Part shown: one piece after another, positions 32,036-41,379 of the stretch
How positions within the stretch are numbered: the first letter of the stretch is position 1
How the letters are laid out: each line of letters opens with the position of its first letter
Made by a program: the position numbers and the translations under genes
Assembly: GCF_042754225.1 (NCBI RefSeq)
Contig: NZ_JBHZAH010000008.1
Coordinates: 22,262-86,261, forward strand
DNA length: 64,000 nt
Source of the DNA: Rhodococcus_G sp042754225
GTDB taxonomy: Bacteria; Actinomycetota; Actinomycetes; Mycobacteriales; Mycobacteriaceae
Reading direction: 5' to 3'
Notes under the pieces: generated by a model
Seen by the model: only the letters and a program-made list of their open reading frames with translations
What the model was told of the DNA's origin: nothing
Databases searched by the model: none

Positions 32036-32857
32036 TCAGGATGCGCGCTCGGGTTGTCGACGGGTGACCCTGATCAGGTGGGCTCGCAGGGCGTCGGAGA
32101 CGATTCCGGGGTTCTCGAGCATCGGAATGTGTCCGACGCCGGGGAGGACGACTTCCTCGACGTGGTCGGGCAGTTCGTCGATCAGCCGCTGCATGCATTC
32201 GTTCCGGGTCAGGAAGGTGTCGAACTCGGACAGGATCAACGATGTCGGGGCGGCGACCCGGTGGAGCTCCGTGAGCGGTCCGTCGCGGAGAAATGCCAGC
32301 TGGATCGGCAGGTAGACGGGGCAGTGAGAAACCGCGCGGAGCACATTCGCCGCATCGTCGGGGTCGACGGCGGTGGTGTCCCGGCTGCAGTTCCGGATGA
32401 TCGGGCGTTGGAACCTCTCGCGAGTTGCGACTCGATCACCGAACACGCGGGCAGCGGCAGCGAGGGGGAATTGTGCAGTGAACCCAAGTCCGAGGCGAAA
32501 CTCCGTGTAGGAGAAGCGCTTCCAACCTCCGCCGGGATTGATCGCAGCGAGGGATCTCGCGCGACCTCGGCGCTCGAGTTCGAAGCCGACCTGGCCGCCC
32601 AGCGAGTTTCCCGCGACGTGGCAGGTGTCCCAGCCAAGCGCGTCGAGTTCACGTTCGATTCCATCGGTTATCCCGCGGACCCCGAGATCGCGCAGACGCA
32701 GCCGAGGGCCACCCCAGTGCCCGGGCATCGTCATCGCAAGGACCTCGTAGTCGCTCGAGAGTCGGTCCACGACGCCGTGCCACACATGGTGCGACAGGGT
32801 GAATCCGTGGAGAAGGAGCACGGGCTCACCCGATCCCGCTCGGTTCACAGATGGCAT
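32036..32857 (-). CDS. Alpha/beta hydrolase (paralogue 1)
   Basis: A 273-residue alpha/beta hydrolase. PVLLLHGFTLSHHVWHGVVD is the oxyanion-hole region. The nucleophile elbow is GNSLGGQ (GxSxG, Ser about residue 95). An acidic residue follows SLILSEFD, and the catalytic His is in VLPGVGHIPMLENPG. The start has a strong GGAGGGG site. The sequence is very close in layout to the protein encoded at 41380-42216 (shared LSHHVWH, GHW, LGWDTCH, GNSLGG, FELERRGRARS). Substrate unknown. Confidence 0.85.
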   Translation of the reverse strand: MPSVNRAGSGEPVLLLHGFTLSHHVWHGVVDRLSSDYEVLAMTMPGHWGGPRLRLRDLGVRGITDGIERELDALGWDTCHVAGNSLGGQVGFELERRGRARSLAAINPGGGWKRFSYTEFRLGLGFTAQFPLAAAARVFGDRVATRERFQRPIIRNCSRDTTAVDPDDAANVLRAVSHCPVYLPIQLAFLRDGPLTELHRVAAPTSLILSEFDTFLTRNECMQRLIDELPDHVEEVVLPGVGHIPMLENPGIVSDALRAHLIRVTRRQPERAS

Positions 32858-32986
32858 CAGGTCCCCTCCCGCCACTGACCACTCAGTAGTAGCAGGGTTG
32901 GGCCGGAGGTGTCCACAGGTGATTTCCGTGAACGGCGTTCCCCCGCAGGTCGGTCGCTGCATGCGGTGCCCCACGGTATCCGGCGG

Positions 32987-33637
32987 TCAGGCTGCCCGTG
33001 GGTGGCGGCGTCGCTGGCGACCGAGCCTGGTGCGAACCGGTGGATGCGTGGGAGTGCCTGTTCGCCGCCCGATTGTCGAGGGTGTCGCGTCGAATGCGGC
33101 GCCGAGCCCGTCCGCGTCGCCGAGTCGGTCGGCCGCGAAGTCGTCAGCCCGGAACTCGAGCAACCACCTCAGGGGAGCGACGATCGCCACCCCGATGAGG
33201 ATCGAAGCCACCGCCGGCAACAGTGTGTCGGTTTCGAAGACGAAGTCATTCTTCACGGCATCGGAGATGCTGCGCCACAGGCCCCATACGAGCGCGGCGA
33301 CCGGAATGACGACGAGCACGGCAAGTCCCGTCATCCACGCGACCGTCGAGGCATTCTTGTCGCCGCGGTGCCCGAGTTCGTGGTGGATCGTCCAGGTGAC
33401 AGCGTCGGACTCGGGTCCGCCGGCAGCGTCCATCCATCCGCGCTGGAAGGTGAGGGTGTCGTGGCGGGTGTCGTAACGCGCCATGAACGAGTTGCCGTCG
33501 ACGAAGAGGACTTCCCGGATCGCGGTTTGACCCAGATCGGTGGCGATCTGCCGGACCCGATCCCGTACTCGGGATTCCGCCCCGGTCTGCGCTGGCTGCG
33601 GCTGTTGACGAGAGCTGCTCGGGCTCTGGTCGTGCAT
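32987..33637 (-). CDS. Small M48-type membrane zinc metallopeptidase
   Basis: A 216-residue protein. WTIHHELGHRGDKNAS carries HExxH, and LEFRADDFAADRLGDADG supplies the third zinc ligand Glu as in M48/HtpX peptidases. A late THPPVRTRL matches the 'HPP' region that ends M48 catalytic domains. Two hydrophobic helices (TGLAVLVVIPVAALVWGLW and LLPAVASILIGVAIVAPL) lie between the HExxH and the third ligand, as in HtpX. It is shorter than typical HtpX (~290), lacking the two N-terminal helices. Probable role: membrane protein quality control (inference). Confidence 0.68.
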   Translation of the reverse strand: MHDQSPSSSRQQPQPAQTGAESRVRDRVRQIATDLGQTAIREVLFVDGNSFMARYDTRHDTLTFQRGWMDAAGGPESDAVTWTIHHELGHRGDKNASTVAWMTGLAVLVVIPVAALVWGLWRSISDAVKNDFVFETDTLLPAVASILIGVAIVAPLRWLLEFRADDFAADRLGDADGLGAAFDATPSTIGRRTGTPTHPPVRTRLGRQRRRHPRAA

Positions 33638-33698
33638 ACGTGGGTCCCCTGATCTTCCGAGTCCGGACAGCACTCCGCAAACTACCCGGCGGTTGGCG

Positions 33699-34505
33699 TT
33701 ATGTGGCGTTTGCCGGGTGTTCGGGGGGCGGTTGGCAGTTCGGGCACCAGAAGACCCGTCGCTCGCTGTCGGGACCCTCGCCGAGGGCGCCCGACTCGAC
33801 GAGGGTGCCGCAGCGCAGACACGGTCGGCCGGCGCGGCCGTACACCCACGCCGTGCGGCCGCGGCGGCGGTCGCCGGTGGTCACCCGGACGGGGCGGTCC
33901 CGGTTCGCGACGAGCAGGCGACGGGCCAGGTCCATCCAGGCGGGTAGCTCGCCGACGGAGCCGACCGGCGTAGCCGGGTGCGCCCCGCGCAGGAAGCACA
34001 GTTCGCTGCGGTACTCGTTGCCGATGCCGGCCAGCACTCGCTGGTCGAGCAGCGCGACGCCGATCGGACGATCGAGGTCGGCGGACAGGTTCGCGGCCGC
34101 GAGCGCGGGATCCCAGTCGGGTCCGAGCAGGTCCGGCCCCAGGTGTCCGACCGCCGTACGTTCCTGCTCGCGAGTGAGCACCTCCACCGTCCCGAGCTCG
34201 AAACCGACGGCCAGGTGCCGCTCGTTGCCGAGCAGGATGCGGGCCTGCCAGGCGGGCCGACGCCACCGCGCCCCCGGCCGGTACACCTGCCACACGCCCT
34301 CCATCTTCAGGTGCGTGTGCACCGTGCGGCCGCCCACCCGGATCAACAGGTGCTTGCCGCGGCTGAGCACCTCGTCGACCGGTGCCGGTGTCAGGTCCAC
34401 CGTCGCGTACCGCGGAACCCGGATGTCGCACACCGTCAGCGGCGCGCCCACCAGCGCGTCGCGCAACTGCCCCGCGGTCCGCCAGACGGTGTCACCCTCG
34501 GGCAC
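33699..34505 (-). CDS. nei: Endonuclease VIII / Fpg-Nei family DNA glycosylase
   Basis: A 268-residue DNA repair glycosylase-lyase removing oxidised bases. The mature N-terminus PEGDTVWR has the catalytic Pro and Glu. SRGKHLLIR carries the conserved lysine, NEYRSELCFL is the helix-two-turn-helix region, and the C-terminal zinc finger is CLRCGTLVE ... FWCPNC. The start is GTG at 34505 with GGAG upstream, placing it 2 bp after the lhr stop. The frame stays open for over 2 kb upstream but that is antisense noise within lhr. It matches Rv3297-Rv3296 (nei-lhr) order. Confidence 0.93.
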   Translation of the reverse strand: MPEGDTVWRTAGQLRDALVGAPLTVCDIRVPRYATVDLTPAPVDEVLSRGKHLLIRVGGRTVHTHLKMEGVWQVYRPGARWRRPAWQARILLGNERHLAVGFELGTVEVLTREQERTAVGHLGPDLLGPDWDPALAAANLSADLDRPIGVALLDQRVLAGIGNEYRSELCFLRGAHPATPVGSVGELPAWMDLARRLLVANRDRPVRVTTGDRRRGRTAWVYGRAGRPCLRCGTLVESGALGEGPDSERRVFWCPNCQPPPEHPANAT

Positions 34506-34507
34506 GG

Positions 34508-37500
34508 TCAACTCCGGGCATACGAGGCCCGCTTCCGCAGTCCGCGTGGTGTCGCGGCGAAGCCCGCCTCCACCAGCACGGGCGAGAGCGTACTGCCGTG
34601 CACCGACTCGCCGTTCACCTTCTCGACCACGATCTTGTCTATCGCGCCGCCGTCGACGACACCCCCGAGCGCGCCCGCGGCGAGGCGAAGCGCCTCGCCG
34701 TCCTCGGCGAAGGTGAGCAGTGTCTTGCCGCCGCGTTCGACGTACAGCACCAGCTCCCCGTCGACCAGGACGACCATCGCTCCGGCCTTGCGTCCGGGCC
34801 GGTGCCCGCCCTCGGTCGACGGCCACGGCAGCGCAGCGCCGTACGGATTCGCCGGGTCGGCGGCGGCCAGGATGACGGCGCCGCCCGTCGGATCGGCGCG
34901 GGCGGTGGCGCGGTCGCCGGTCGTCTCCGCGTACCCGCGCAGCCGGTCGACCACCTCGGATGTGGAGAACTGCGCGGCGCCGAGACCGTCGACGAAGTAG
35001 CCGCGCCTGCACCGGCCGCTGTCCTCGAAGCCGCGCAACACCTTGTACATCAACGCGAATCCGCCGGGCACGTCCTCGGCGACGACGGCGCCGCGGGTGA
35101 GCACCCCGTAGCGGTCGAGCAGCAGGTCGGCGCGGGCGTGCGCGCGGACGGTGGGATCCGGTTCCGGTTCCGGCAGCAGGGACCACCGGCCGCCGACCGA
35201 CGGCGGCCCGGTACGCGACGGCAGCGTCGGCCTGGGCAGGGCCCGGTACGCGCGGGTCCGTGGCGCCCGGCGCGGGGCCCGGTGACTGGGCGTCGCGCGG
35301 GTGGTGCCCGACAGCAGCGCACGCAGCGGAGCGAACGAATCGTTGCTCACATGCCCGGCCCACACCAGCTGCCACAGGGCATCGACCAGCACCGCATCGT
35401 CGGTGGATCCGATCTGGTCGGACAGGTTGCGGAAGAAGAACGCGCCGCCCGGTGTCAGGGCGTCGAGGATCGCCCGGTGCGTCTCGGACAGCTCGACGTC
35501 CTGCGGGGCCGGCAGCGTCAACGGCGCGGCGTCGGCCAGGTGCAGGCGCACCCAGCCGTCGCTCCCGGAGATCTGCCCGGCCCCCGACCACAACACCTCG
35601 CCGGTGGTGGTGAGTTCGTCGAGCATCGCGGGCCGGTAGTCGCGCACGCGCGACGGCAGCACCATCGACTCCCACGCCGAGGCCGGGATCGGGACGCCGG
35701 CCAGCTGGTCGATCACGGCGGCGACGCCGTCGACACCACGCAGCCCGCCGCCGACGTGCTGCCACTCCGGCAGGAACCGGCCCAGCACCTTCGGGTCGAC
35801 GGGCTCGACCTCCTTGCGGGCGGCGGCCAGGGACCGGCGCCGCAGCCGGCGCAGCACCTCCGTGTCGCACCATTCCGAACCCGTTGCCGCCGGCCGGAAC
35901 TCGCCCTCGACGACCCGCTTGTCCAGGGCGAGCCGGTGCAGGACGTCGCGGACCACCGAGGTGCCGAGGCCGAACCGGGCCGCGGCGTCGGCGAGCGTGA
36001 ACGGTCCGTGGGTGCGGGCGTACCGGCCGATCAGGTCGCCGAGCGGGTCGTCGACCGGCTCGATGAACGCGGCCGGGGTGCCGATCGGCAGCGGCACGCC
36101 GAGGGCGTCGCGCATCCGCGAGGCGTCCTCGATGGCGACCCACCAGGACTGCCCGGCGAACCCCACCCGCATGGCGCGCTTGCGGGATTCGAGCTGCCCC
36201 AACCACTCCCGCGGATCGGCGACGCAACGGGCAGCGACCTCGACATCGGTGAGCGGGCCGAGCAGGCGCAGCAGATCCGCGACCCCTTCGGCGTCGCGGG
36301 CCCAGCGGTCCTCGACCAGGCGTTGCAGTTCGCGTTCGGTCTGCTCGATCACCGCCTCGTCCAACAGTTCCCGCAGCTCCACCCGCCCGAGCAGTTCGGC
36401 GAGCAGAGTCGAGTCCAGGGACAGGGCGGCGGCGCGACGTTCGGCGAGCGGGCTGTCGCCCTCGTACATGAAGGCGCCGACGTAGTCGAACAGCAGCGAC
36501 GTCGCGAACGGGGACGGTGACGGCGTCTCCACCTCCACGATCCGGATCCGCCGACGGCCGACATCCGTGAGCAGCCGGGTCAGCGACGGCAGGTCGTACA
36601 CGTCCTGCAGGCACTCGCGGACGGTCTCGAGCAGGATCGGAAACGTCGGAAACTTGCGGGCCACGTCCAGCAGTTGCGCGGACCGCTGCCGCTGCTGCCA
36701 CAGCGGGGCGCGCCGGCCGGGATTGCGGCGCGGCAGCAGCAGGGCGCGGGCCGCGCACTCGCGGAACCGGGACGCGAACAGCGCCGAGTGACCGACCTGC
36801 TCGGTGACGATGTCCTCGATCTCGTCGCGGTCGAAGACGAACAGGTCCGCCCCCGGCGCCGCGTCCTCGGTGTCGGGCAGCCGGACGATGATGCCGTCGT
36901 CGGATGCCGTTGGCGCGGAGTCGATCCCGTACCGCTCCTGCAGCCGCGAGCCGATGGCCAGCGCCCACGGTGCGTGTACCGGCTGCCCGTACGGTGAGTG
37001 CAGCACGAGCCGCCAGTCGCCGAGCTCGTCGCGGAACCGTTCGAGCACCAGGGTGCGGTCGCTGGGCACCTGCCCGGTCGCCGCCCGCTGCTCCTCGACC
37101 AGGGCCAGCAGATTGTTCGTCGCGTTCTCGTCGAGGCCCTGCGCGGTCAGTCGTGTCCGCAGGTCCGCCGGGTCGCCGAGCGCGGTTTCACGCAGGAACC
37201 CGCCGAGCGCGGCGCCGAGTTCGGCGGGCCGGCCGAGGCCGTCGCCGTGCCAGAACGGCAACCGGCCCGGCATCCCGTACGCGGGGGAGACCAGCACCCG
37301 GTCGTGGGTGATCTCCTCGATCCGCCAGCTGGTCGCGCCGAGCGCGAACACGTCCCCGACCCTGGACTCGTAGACCATCTCCTCGTCGAGCTCACCGACC
37401 CGGGCGTTGCGTTCGCCCACCATGTACACCGTGAACAGCCCGCGGTCGGGGATCGCGCCGCCGGAGGTGACGGCCAGGCGCTGGGACCCCGGCCGGCCGG

Positions 37501-39064
37501 TCAGCACGTCGGCGTCCCGGTCCCACACCAGCCGCGGCCGCAGTTCGGCGAACTCGTCGGACGGATAGCGGCCGGCGAGCAGGTCGAGGGTCGCGTCGTA
37601 GGCCGAGCGGGGCAGGGTCGCGAAGCTCCCGGTGCGCCGGACCGCGTCGAACCACACGCCGGCGTCGATCGGGTCGAGCGCGCACACCGCGACCGTGTGC
37701 TGGGCCAGGATGTCGAGCGGATTGGCCGGTACCGCAAGGGCCTCGATCTGCCCGGTCGTCATCCTCTCGACGGTGACCGCGCAGTGGATCAGGTCGGTGC
37801 GATGCTTGGGGAACAGCACGCCGCGGGAGATCTCGCCGACCTGGTGCCCGGCCCGGCCGACGCGCTGCAGGCCGCTGGCCACCGACGGCGGCGCCTCCAC
37901 CTGGATGACCAGGTCCACCGCGCCCATGTCGATGCCGAGCTCGAGGCTGGACGTGGCGACCACGCACCGCAGCCGGCCGGACTTCAGGTCGTCCTCGATC
38001 AGCGCGCGCTGGTCCTTGCTGACCGATCCGTGGTGGGCCCGCGCCAGCAGCGGATCGGCGCCGTGGTTCACCTCCGACGTCGACCCGATCTGCGAGGCTG
38101 GTGCGTGCACGGTCGCGACCGGCTCGCCGAGCCGCGACGCGTACACCTCGTTCAGGCGCGCGGTCAGTCGTTCGGCGAGCCGGCGAGAGTTGGCGAACAC
38201 GATCGACGAGGAGTGCGCGAGCACCAGGTCGACGATCTGCTCCTCCACGTGCGGCCAGATCGAACCCTGCTGCGGTGCAGTGGATTCCGATGTCGGATCC
38301 GGGTCGGTGACGCCGAGCTCCGTCATGTCCTCGACCGGTACCCGCACGGTGAGGTCGAAGGTCTTCGGCGCGGGTGGCGCGACGATGTGCACCGGAGCCG
38401 ACCCGGCGAGGAACCGGGCCACCTCCTCGTGCGGGCGGACGGTGGCGGAGAGCCCGATCCGCTGCGCGGGCCGGTCCAGCAGCATGTCGAGACGTTCGAG
38501 TGAGAGGGCGAGGTGCGCACCGCGTTTGGTGGCGGCGACCGCGTGCACCTCGTCGACGATCACCGTCTGCACGGTCGCCAGGGTCTCGCGCGCCGCGGAG
38601 GTGAGCATCAGGAACAGCGACTCGGGGGTGGTGATCAGGATGTCCGGCGGGGTGCGCAGCATGGTGCGCCGCGCGGCGGGCGTGGTGTCCCCCGACCGAA
38701 CCCCCACGGAGATCTCCGGCGGTGTCACGCCGAGGCGCTTCGCGGTCTGGGTGATCCCGACCAGCGGGGCCCGCAGGTTCCGCTCGACGTCGACGGCGAG
38801 CGCCTTGAGCGGCGAGATGTACAGGACCGTGGTGCCCGGCCGACGTTCCTCGTCGGGCGGACGGGCGGCGAGCTGGTCGAGCGCCCACAGGAAGGCGGAG
38901 AGGGTCTTGCCGGATCCGGTCGGTGCCACGACCAACGCGTGCGAGCCGTCGGCGATCGCCTCCCACGCGCCCAGCTGGGCGGCAGTGGGCCCGGGAAAGG
39001 CACCGGCGAACCACTCCCGGGTGGGGGCGGAGAACCTGCCGAGCACCGTGTCCATGGTCTCCAT
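34508..39064 (-). CDS. lhr: Lhr-type large ATP-dependent helicase
   Basis: About 1518 residues, the full length of mycobacterial Lhr. The superfamily 2 motifs are LVVAPTGSGKTLSAFLWALD (Walker A), VIVDEVHAVA (DEVH box), IGLSATVRP (motif III), and later LELGIDMGAVDLVIQVEAPP with QRVGRAGHQVGE (motifs V-VI). A long C-terminal region (about 900-1518) is the Lhr-specific oligomerising part. Lhr is a 3'-5' translocase unwinding RNA:DNA hybrids and linked to DNA repair. The start is ATG at 39064 or the next ATG at 39055; the latter has GGAG close by. It forms an operon with nei. Confidence 0.94.
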   Translation of the reverse strand: METMDTVLGRFSAPTREWFAGAFPGPTAAQLGAWEAIADGSHALVVAPTGSGKTLSAFLWALDQLAARPPDEERRPGTTVLYISPLKALAVDVERNLRAPLVGITQTAKRLGVTPPEISVGVRSGDTTPAARRTMLRTPPDILITTPESLFLMLTSAARETLATVQTVIVDEVHAVAATKRGAHLALSLERLDMLLDRPAQRIGLSATVRPHEEVARFLAGSAPVHIVAPPAPKTFDLTVRVPVEDMTELGVTDPDPTSESTAPQQGSIWPHVEEQIVDLVLAHSSSIVFANSRRLAERLTARLNEVYASRLGEPVATVHAPASQIGSTSEVNHGADPLLARAHHGSVSKDQRALIEDDLKSGRLRCVVATSSLELGIDMGAVDLVIQVEAPPSVASGLQRVGRAGHQVGEISRGVLFPKHRTDLIHCAVTVERMTTGQIEALAVPANPLDILAQHTVAVCALDPIDAGVWFDAVRRTGSFATLPRSAYDATLDLLAGRYPSDEFAELRPRLVWDRDADVLTGRPGSQRLAVTSGGAIPDRGLFTVYMVGERNARVGELDEEMVYESRVGDVFALGATSWRIEEITHDRVLVSPAYGMPGRLPFWHGDGLGRPAELGAALGGFLRETALGDPADLRTRLTAQGLDENATNNLLALVEEQRAATGQVPSDRTLVLERFRDELGDWRLVLHSPYGQPVHAPWALAIGSRLQERYGIDSAPTASDDGIIVRLPDTEDAAPGADLFVFDRDEIEDIVTEQVGHSALFASRFRECAARALLLPRRNPGRRAPLWQQRQRSAQLLDVARKFPTFPILLETVRECLQDVYDLPSLTRLLTDVGRRRIRIVEVETPSPSPFATSLLFDYVGAFMYEGDSPLAERRAAALSLDSTLLAELLGRVELRELLDEAVIEQTERELQRLVEDRWARDAEGVADLLRLLGPLTDVEVAARCVADPREWLGQLESRKRAMRVGFAGQSWWVAIEDASRMRDALGVPLPIGTPAAFIEPVDDPLGDLIGRYARTHGPFTLADAAARFGLGTSVVRDVLHRLALDKRVVEGEFRPAATGSEWCDTEVLRRLRRRSLAAARKEVEPVDPKVLGRFLPEWQHVGGGLRGVDGVAAVIDQLAGVPIPASAWESMVLPSRVRDYRPAMLDELTTTGEVLWSGAGQISGSDGWVRLHLADAAPLTLPAPQDVELSETHRAILDALTPGGAFFFRNLSDQIGSTDDAVLVDALWQLVWAGHVSNDSFAPLRALLSGTTRATPSHRAPRRAPRTRAYRALPRPTLPSRTGPPSVGGRWSLLPEPEPDPTVRAHARADLLLDRYGVLTRGAVVAEDVPGGFALMYKVLRGFEDSGRCRRGYFVDGLGAAQFSTSEVVDRLRGYAETTGDRATARADPTGGAVILAAADPANPYGAALPWPSTEGGHRPGRKAGAMVVLVDGELVLYVERGGKTLLTFAEDGEALRLAAGALGGVVDGGAIDKIVVEKVNGESVHGSTLSPVLVEAGFAATPRGLRKRASYARS

Positions 39065-39171
39065 AGTGCCCCGGCCCCCCGACACGGGGCGCACACTGAG
39101 GGTGGCGTGGCACATCCGAGGAGTCGGTAAACGCCGGCTCCGCTTCGCTTGGTCCGGAGAGGTGAACCGTC

Positions 39172-39576
39172 GTGTCCGAGAAGTCGAGCGTCAAGCAGGA
39201 GGTCGCGGCCCGCACGTCGATCGGCGCCGCGGTGCTCCTGGTCGTCGTCGGGGTGCTCCAGGTGCTCCAGGGGATCGCCGCGGTCGGCAACGACGAGATC
39301 TTCACCGTCGGCGTCGACTACACGTACGAGCTCGATCTGACCGCGTGGGGTTGGATCCACATCGCGCTCGGTGTGGTGATCGCGCTGGTGGGTGTCGCCT
39401 TGTTCGGCGCAGGGATATGGGCGCGGACGCTGGCGATCGTCATCGCGGGACTGTCGATCGTCGCCAACTTCCTGTGGCTGCCCTACAGCCCGTGGTGGGC
39501 AGGCCTGATCATCGCGCTCGACGTGGTCGTCATCTGGGCGGTCTGGAACTGGATCCCGAGCTCCGGCTGGGAGTAG
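39172..39576 (+). CDS. DUF7144-type four-helix membrane protein
   Basis: A 134-residue protein with four membrane helices: IGAAVLLVVVGVLQVLQGIA, WGWIHIALGVVIALVGVALF, TLAIVIAGLSIVANFLWLPY and WWAGLIIALDVVVIWAVWNW. The GWIHIALG and FLWLPYSPWW motifs recall the DUF7144 family, common in actinobacteria and of unknown function. It begins with GTG. It lies 24 bp before the next gene on the same strand, so they may be cotranscribed. Confidence 0.72.
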   Translation: MSEKSSVKQEVAARTSIGAAVLLVVVGVLQVLQGIAAVGNDEIFTVGVDYTYELDLTAWGWIHIALGVVIALVGVALFGAGIWARTLAIVIAGLSIVANFLWLPYSPWWAGLIIALDVVVIWAVWNWIPSSGWE

Positions 39577-39600
39577 CCGGTGCGGTAGGTGGAGGTAGCC

Positions 39601-41310
39601 GTGGCGCCGAAGGTCCTGGACTCGTCCGGCGGTCCGCCGGGTGCTGGAGTCGACGACGGTGTGCCGTCCGAATCCGGCGAGCAGCGGAAGCTGCTGTACC
39701 TCACCCTTCCCGGGTGTTGGGGCGCACTCGTTTTCGCGTGCCTCTCGTTCACGCCGTCGCTGCTCCCTCGCGGAGGACTCCTGCAGGGAGTGGTCGGTGG
39801 AATCACCGCAGCGATCGGGTACGGGCTGGGGGTGCTGGTGGCATTCGTCTGGCGCGCGTTCGCCGACCGAGGTCCTCGGCGTCCACGACGCGGCGCCTGG
39901 CGTGCTTTCGTCGTCGTCGGGGTGGTGCTGTTCGCTGTTGCGTTCGGCGTCGGGCAGTACTGGCAGCACCAGATCCGCGCGCTGATGGGGGTGACCGAAC
40001 ACAGCATCCCGCTCGTGGTTCTCGCACCCGTCATCGCGGCGGCGGTGTTCTGCCTCATCGTGGCGGTCGGGCGCGGCATCCGCGGCCTGTACCGCTGGAG
40101 CGCGAGGCTGCTCGACCGGTGGATCGGGCGGCGGGCGGCGGGCGTCGTCGGGTGGTTTCTGATTGCCGGACTCGTCTACGCGGTGGTGTCGGGGGTGCTG
40201 CTCGGCGGCCTCGTCGGTGTCGCCAACAGTGCCTTCTCGTTGCGGGACACGAAGACCCCCGAAGGCGTGCAGCAGCCGGTGACCGGCCTGCGCTCGGGTG
40301 GCCCCGGATCGGTGGTGCCGTGGGATTCGCTCGGGTGGCAGGGGCGCAGCTTCATCGGCGCAGGCCCGTCGACCGACCAGATCAGCCAGTTCGTCGACCA
40401 CCCGGCCCTCGAACCGATTCGCACCTATGCCGGTCTGGCGTCGTCGGCGGATTCCGAGTCCCGCGCGGCGTTGGCGGTCGAGGACCTCACCCGGGCCGGG
40501 GGTTTCCAGCGCGGCAACCTGCTCGTGGTGACGACGACCGGGAGCGGATGGGTGGACCCGGCCCTGGTGGACACCTTCGAGTACCTCACCGGCGGCGACG
40601 CGGCGACCGTCGCGATCCAGTACTCGTATCTGCCGTCGTGGATTTCGTACCTGGTCGACCAGTCGAAAGCCCGGGAAGCCGGGCGCGATCTGTTCGACGC
40701 GGTCTACGACGTGTGGTCGAAACTGCCGCAGGACCACCGTCCCCGGCTGTTCGTCGCCGGCGAGAGCCTGGGCTCGTTCGGCGGCGAGACCGCCTTCAGC
40801 GGCGAATACGACCTGCGCAACCGAACCTCGGGAACGTTGTTCGCGGGCCCGCCCAATTTCAACACCCTTTTCCGCGAGTTCAGCGATCGGCGTGAGGCGG
40901 GGAGCCCGGAGGTCGAGCCGATCTACAAGGACGGGCGAACCGTGCGCTTCAGCAACGACCCCGGGGGCGGAATTCCACCCGCGGCGCGGCCGTGGGACGG
41001 CAGCCGTGTCCTGTACCTGATGCATCCGTCCGACCCGATCGTCTGGTGGAGTCCGAACCTGATCCTGACCGAGCCGGACTGGATCGGTCAGGCGCCCGGG
41101 CGGGACGTGCTCGAGGACATGGTCTGGATACCGTTCGTGACGTTCTGGCAGGTCACCGCCGACCTACCGTTCTCCACCGGAGTTCCGGGTGGTCACGGCC
41201 ACACGTACACCAGCGAGTACGTCGACGGATGGAACGCTGTCCTGCGACCGGCGGGTCTCACCGCCGAGAAGCTCACCACCCTCAGGGGCGTGATCGGCGC
41301 GGGTGAGTAG
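39601..41310 (+). CDS. Membrane-anchored alpha/beta hydrolase (Abhydrolase_9 family)
   Basis: About 569 residues. The N-terminal half has four to five membrane helices (WGALVFACLSFTPSLLPR, GGITAAIGYGLGVLVAFVW, AFVVVGVVLFAVAFGVGQY, LVVLAPVIAAAVFCLIVAV, GVVGWFLIAGLVYAVVSGVL), then a soluble domain from about residue 215. The nucleophile elbow is FVAGESLGSFGGE (GxSxG), and GGHGHTYTSEYVDGW near the end offers the histidine. This N-terminal helix plus catalytic-domain plan is Abhydrolase_9_N/Abhydrolase_9. The GTG at 39601 was chosen for its GGAGG; GTG at 39589 would add four residues. Substrate unknown; probable lipid or cell-envelope esterase. Confidence 0.83.
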   Translation: MAPKVLDSSGGPPGAGVDDGVPSESGEQRKLLYLTLPGCWGALVFACLSFTPSLLPRGGLLQGVVGGITAAIGYGLGVLVAFVWRAFADRGPRRPRRGAWRAFVVVGVVLFAVAFGVGQYWQHQIRALMGVTEHSIPLVVLAPVIAAAVFCLIVAVGRGIRGLYRWSARLLDRWIGRRAAGVVGWFLIAGLVYAVVSGVLLGGLVGVANSAFSLRDTKTPEGVQQPVTGLRSGGPGSVVPWDSLGWQGRSFIGAGPSTDQISQFVDHPALEPIRTYAGLASSADSESRAALAVEDLTRAGGFQRGNLLVVTTTGSGWVDPALVDTFEYLTGGDAATVAIQYSYLPSWISYLVDQSKAREAGRDLFDAVYDVWSKLPQDHRPRLFVAGESLGSFGGETAFSGEYDLRNRTSGTLFAGPPNFNTLFREFSDRREAGSPEVEPIYKDGRTVRFSNDPGGGIPPAARPWDGSRVLYLMHPSDPIVWWSPNLILTEPDWIGQAPGRDVLEDMVWIPFVTFWQVTADLPFSTGVPGGHGHTYTSEYVDGWNAVLRPAGLTAEKLTTLRGVIGAGE

Positions 41311-41379
41311 CAGCCCCACGGACAGGGCGGCTGGCCGGAAATCGCAGAATCGGGGCGTACACCGTCCTACCGTGGAGAA

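Noticed and set aside
34506..36968. Very long upstream extension of the nei frame
   Set aside because: It is antisense-quality, Arg/Pro-rich sequence inside lhr in another frame. The true start is GTG at 34505, giving PEGDTVWR with a ribosome-binding site.
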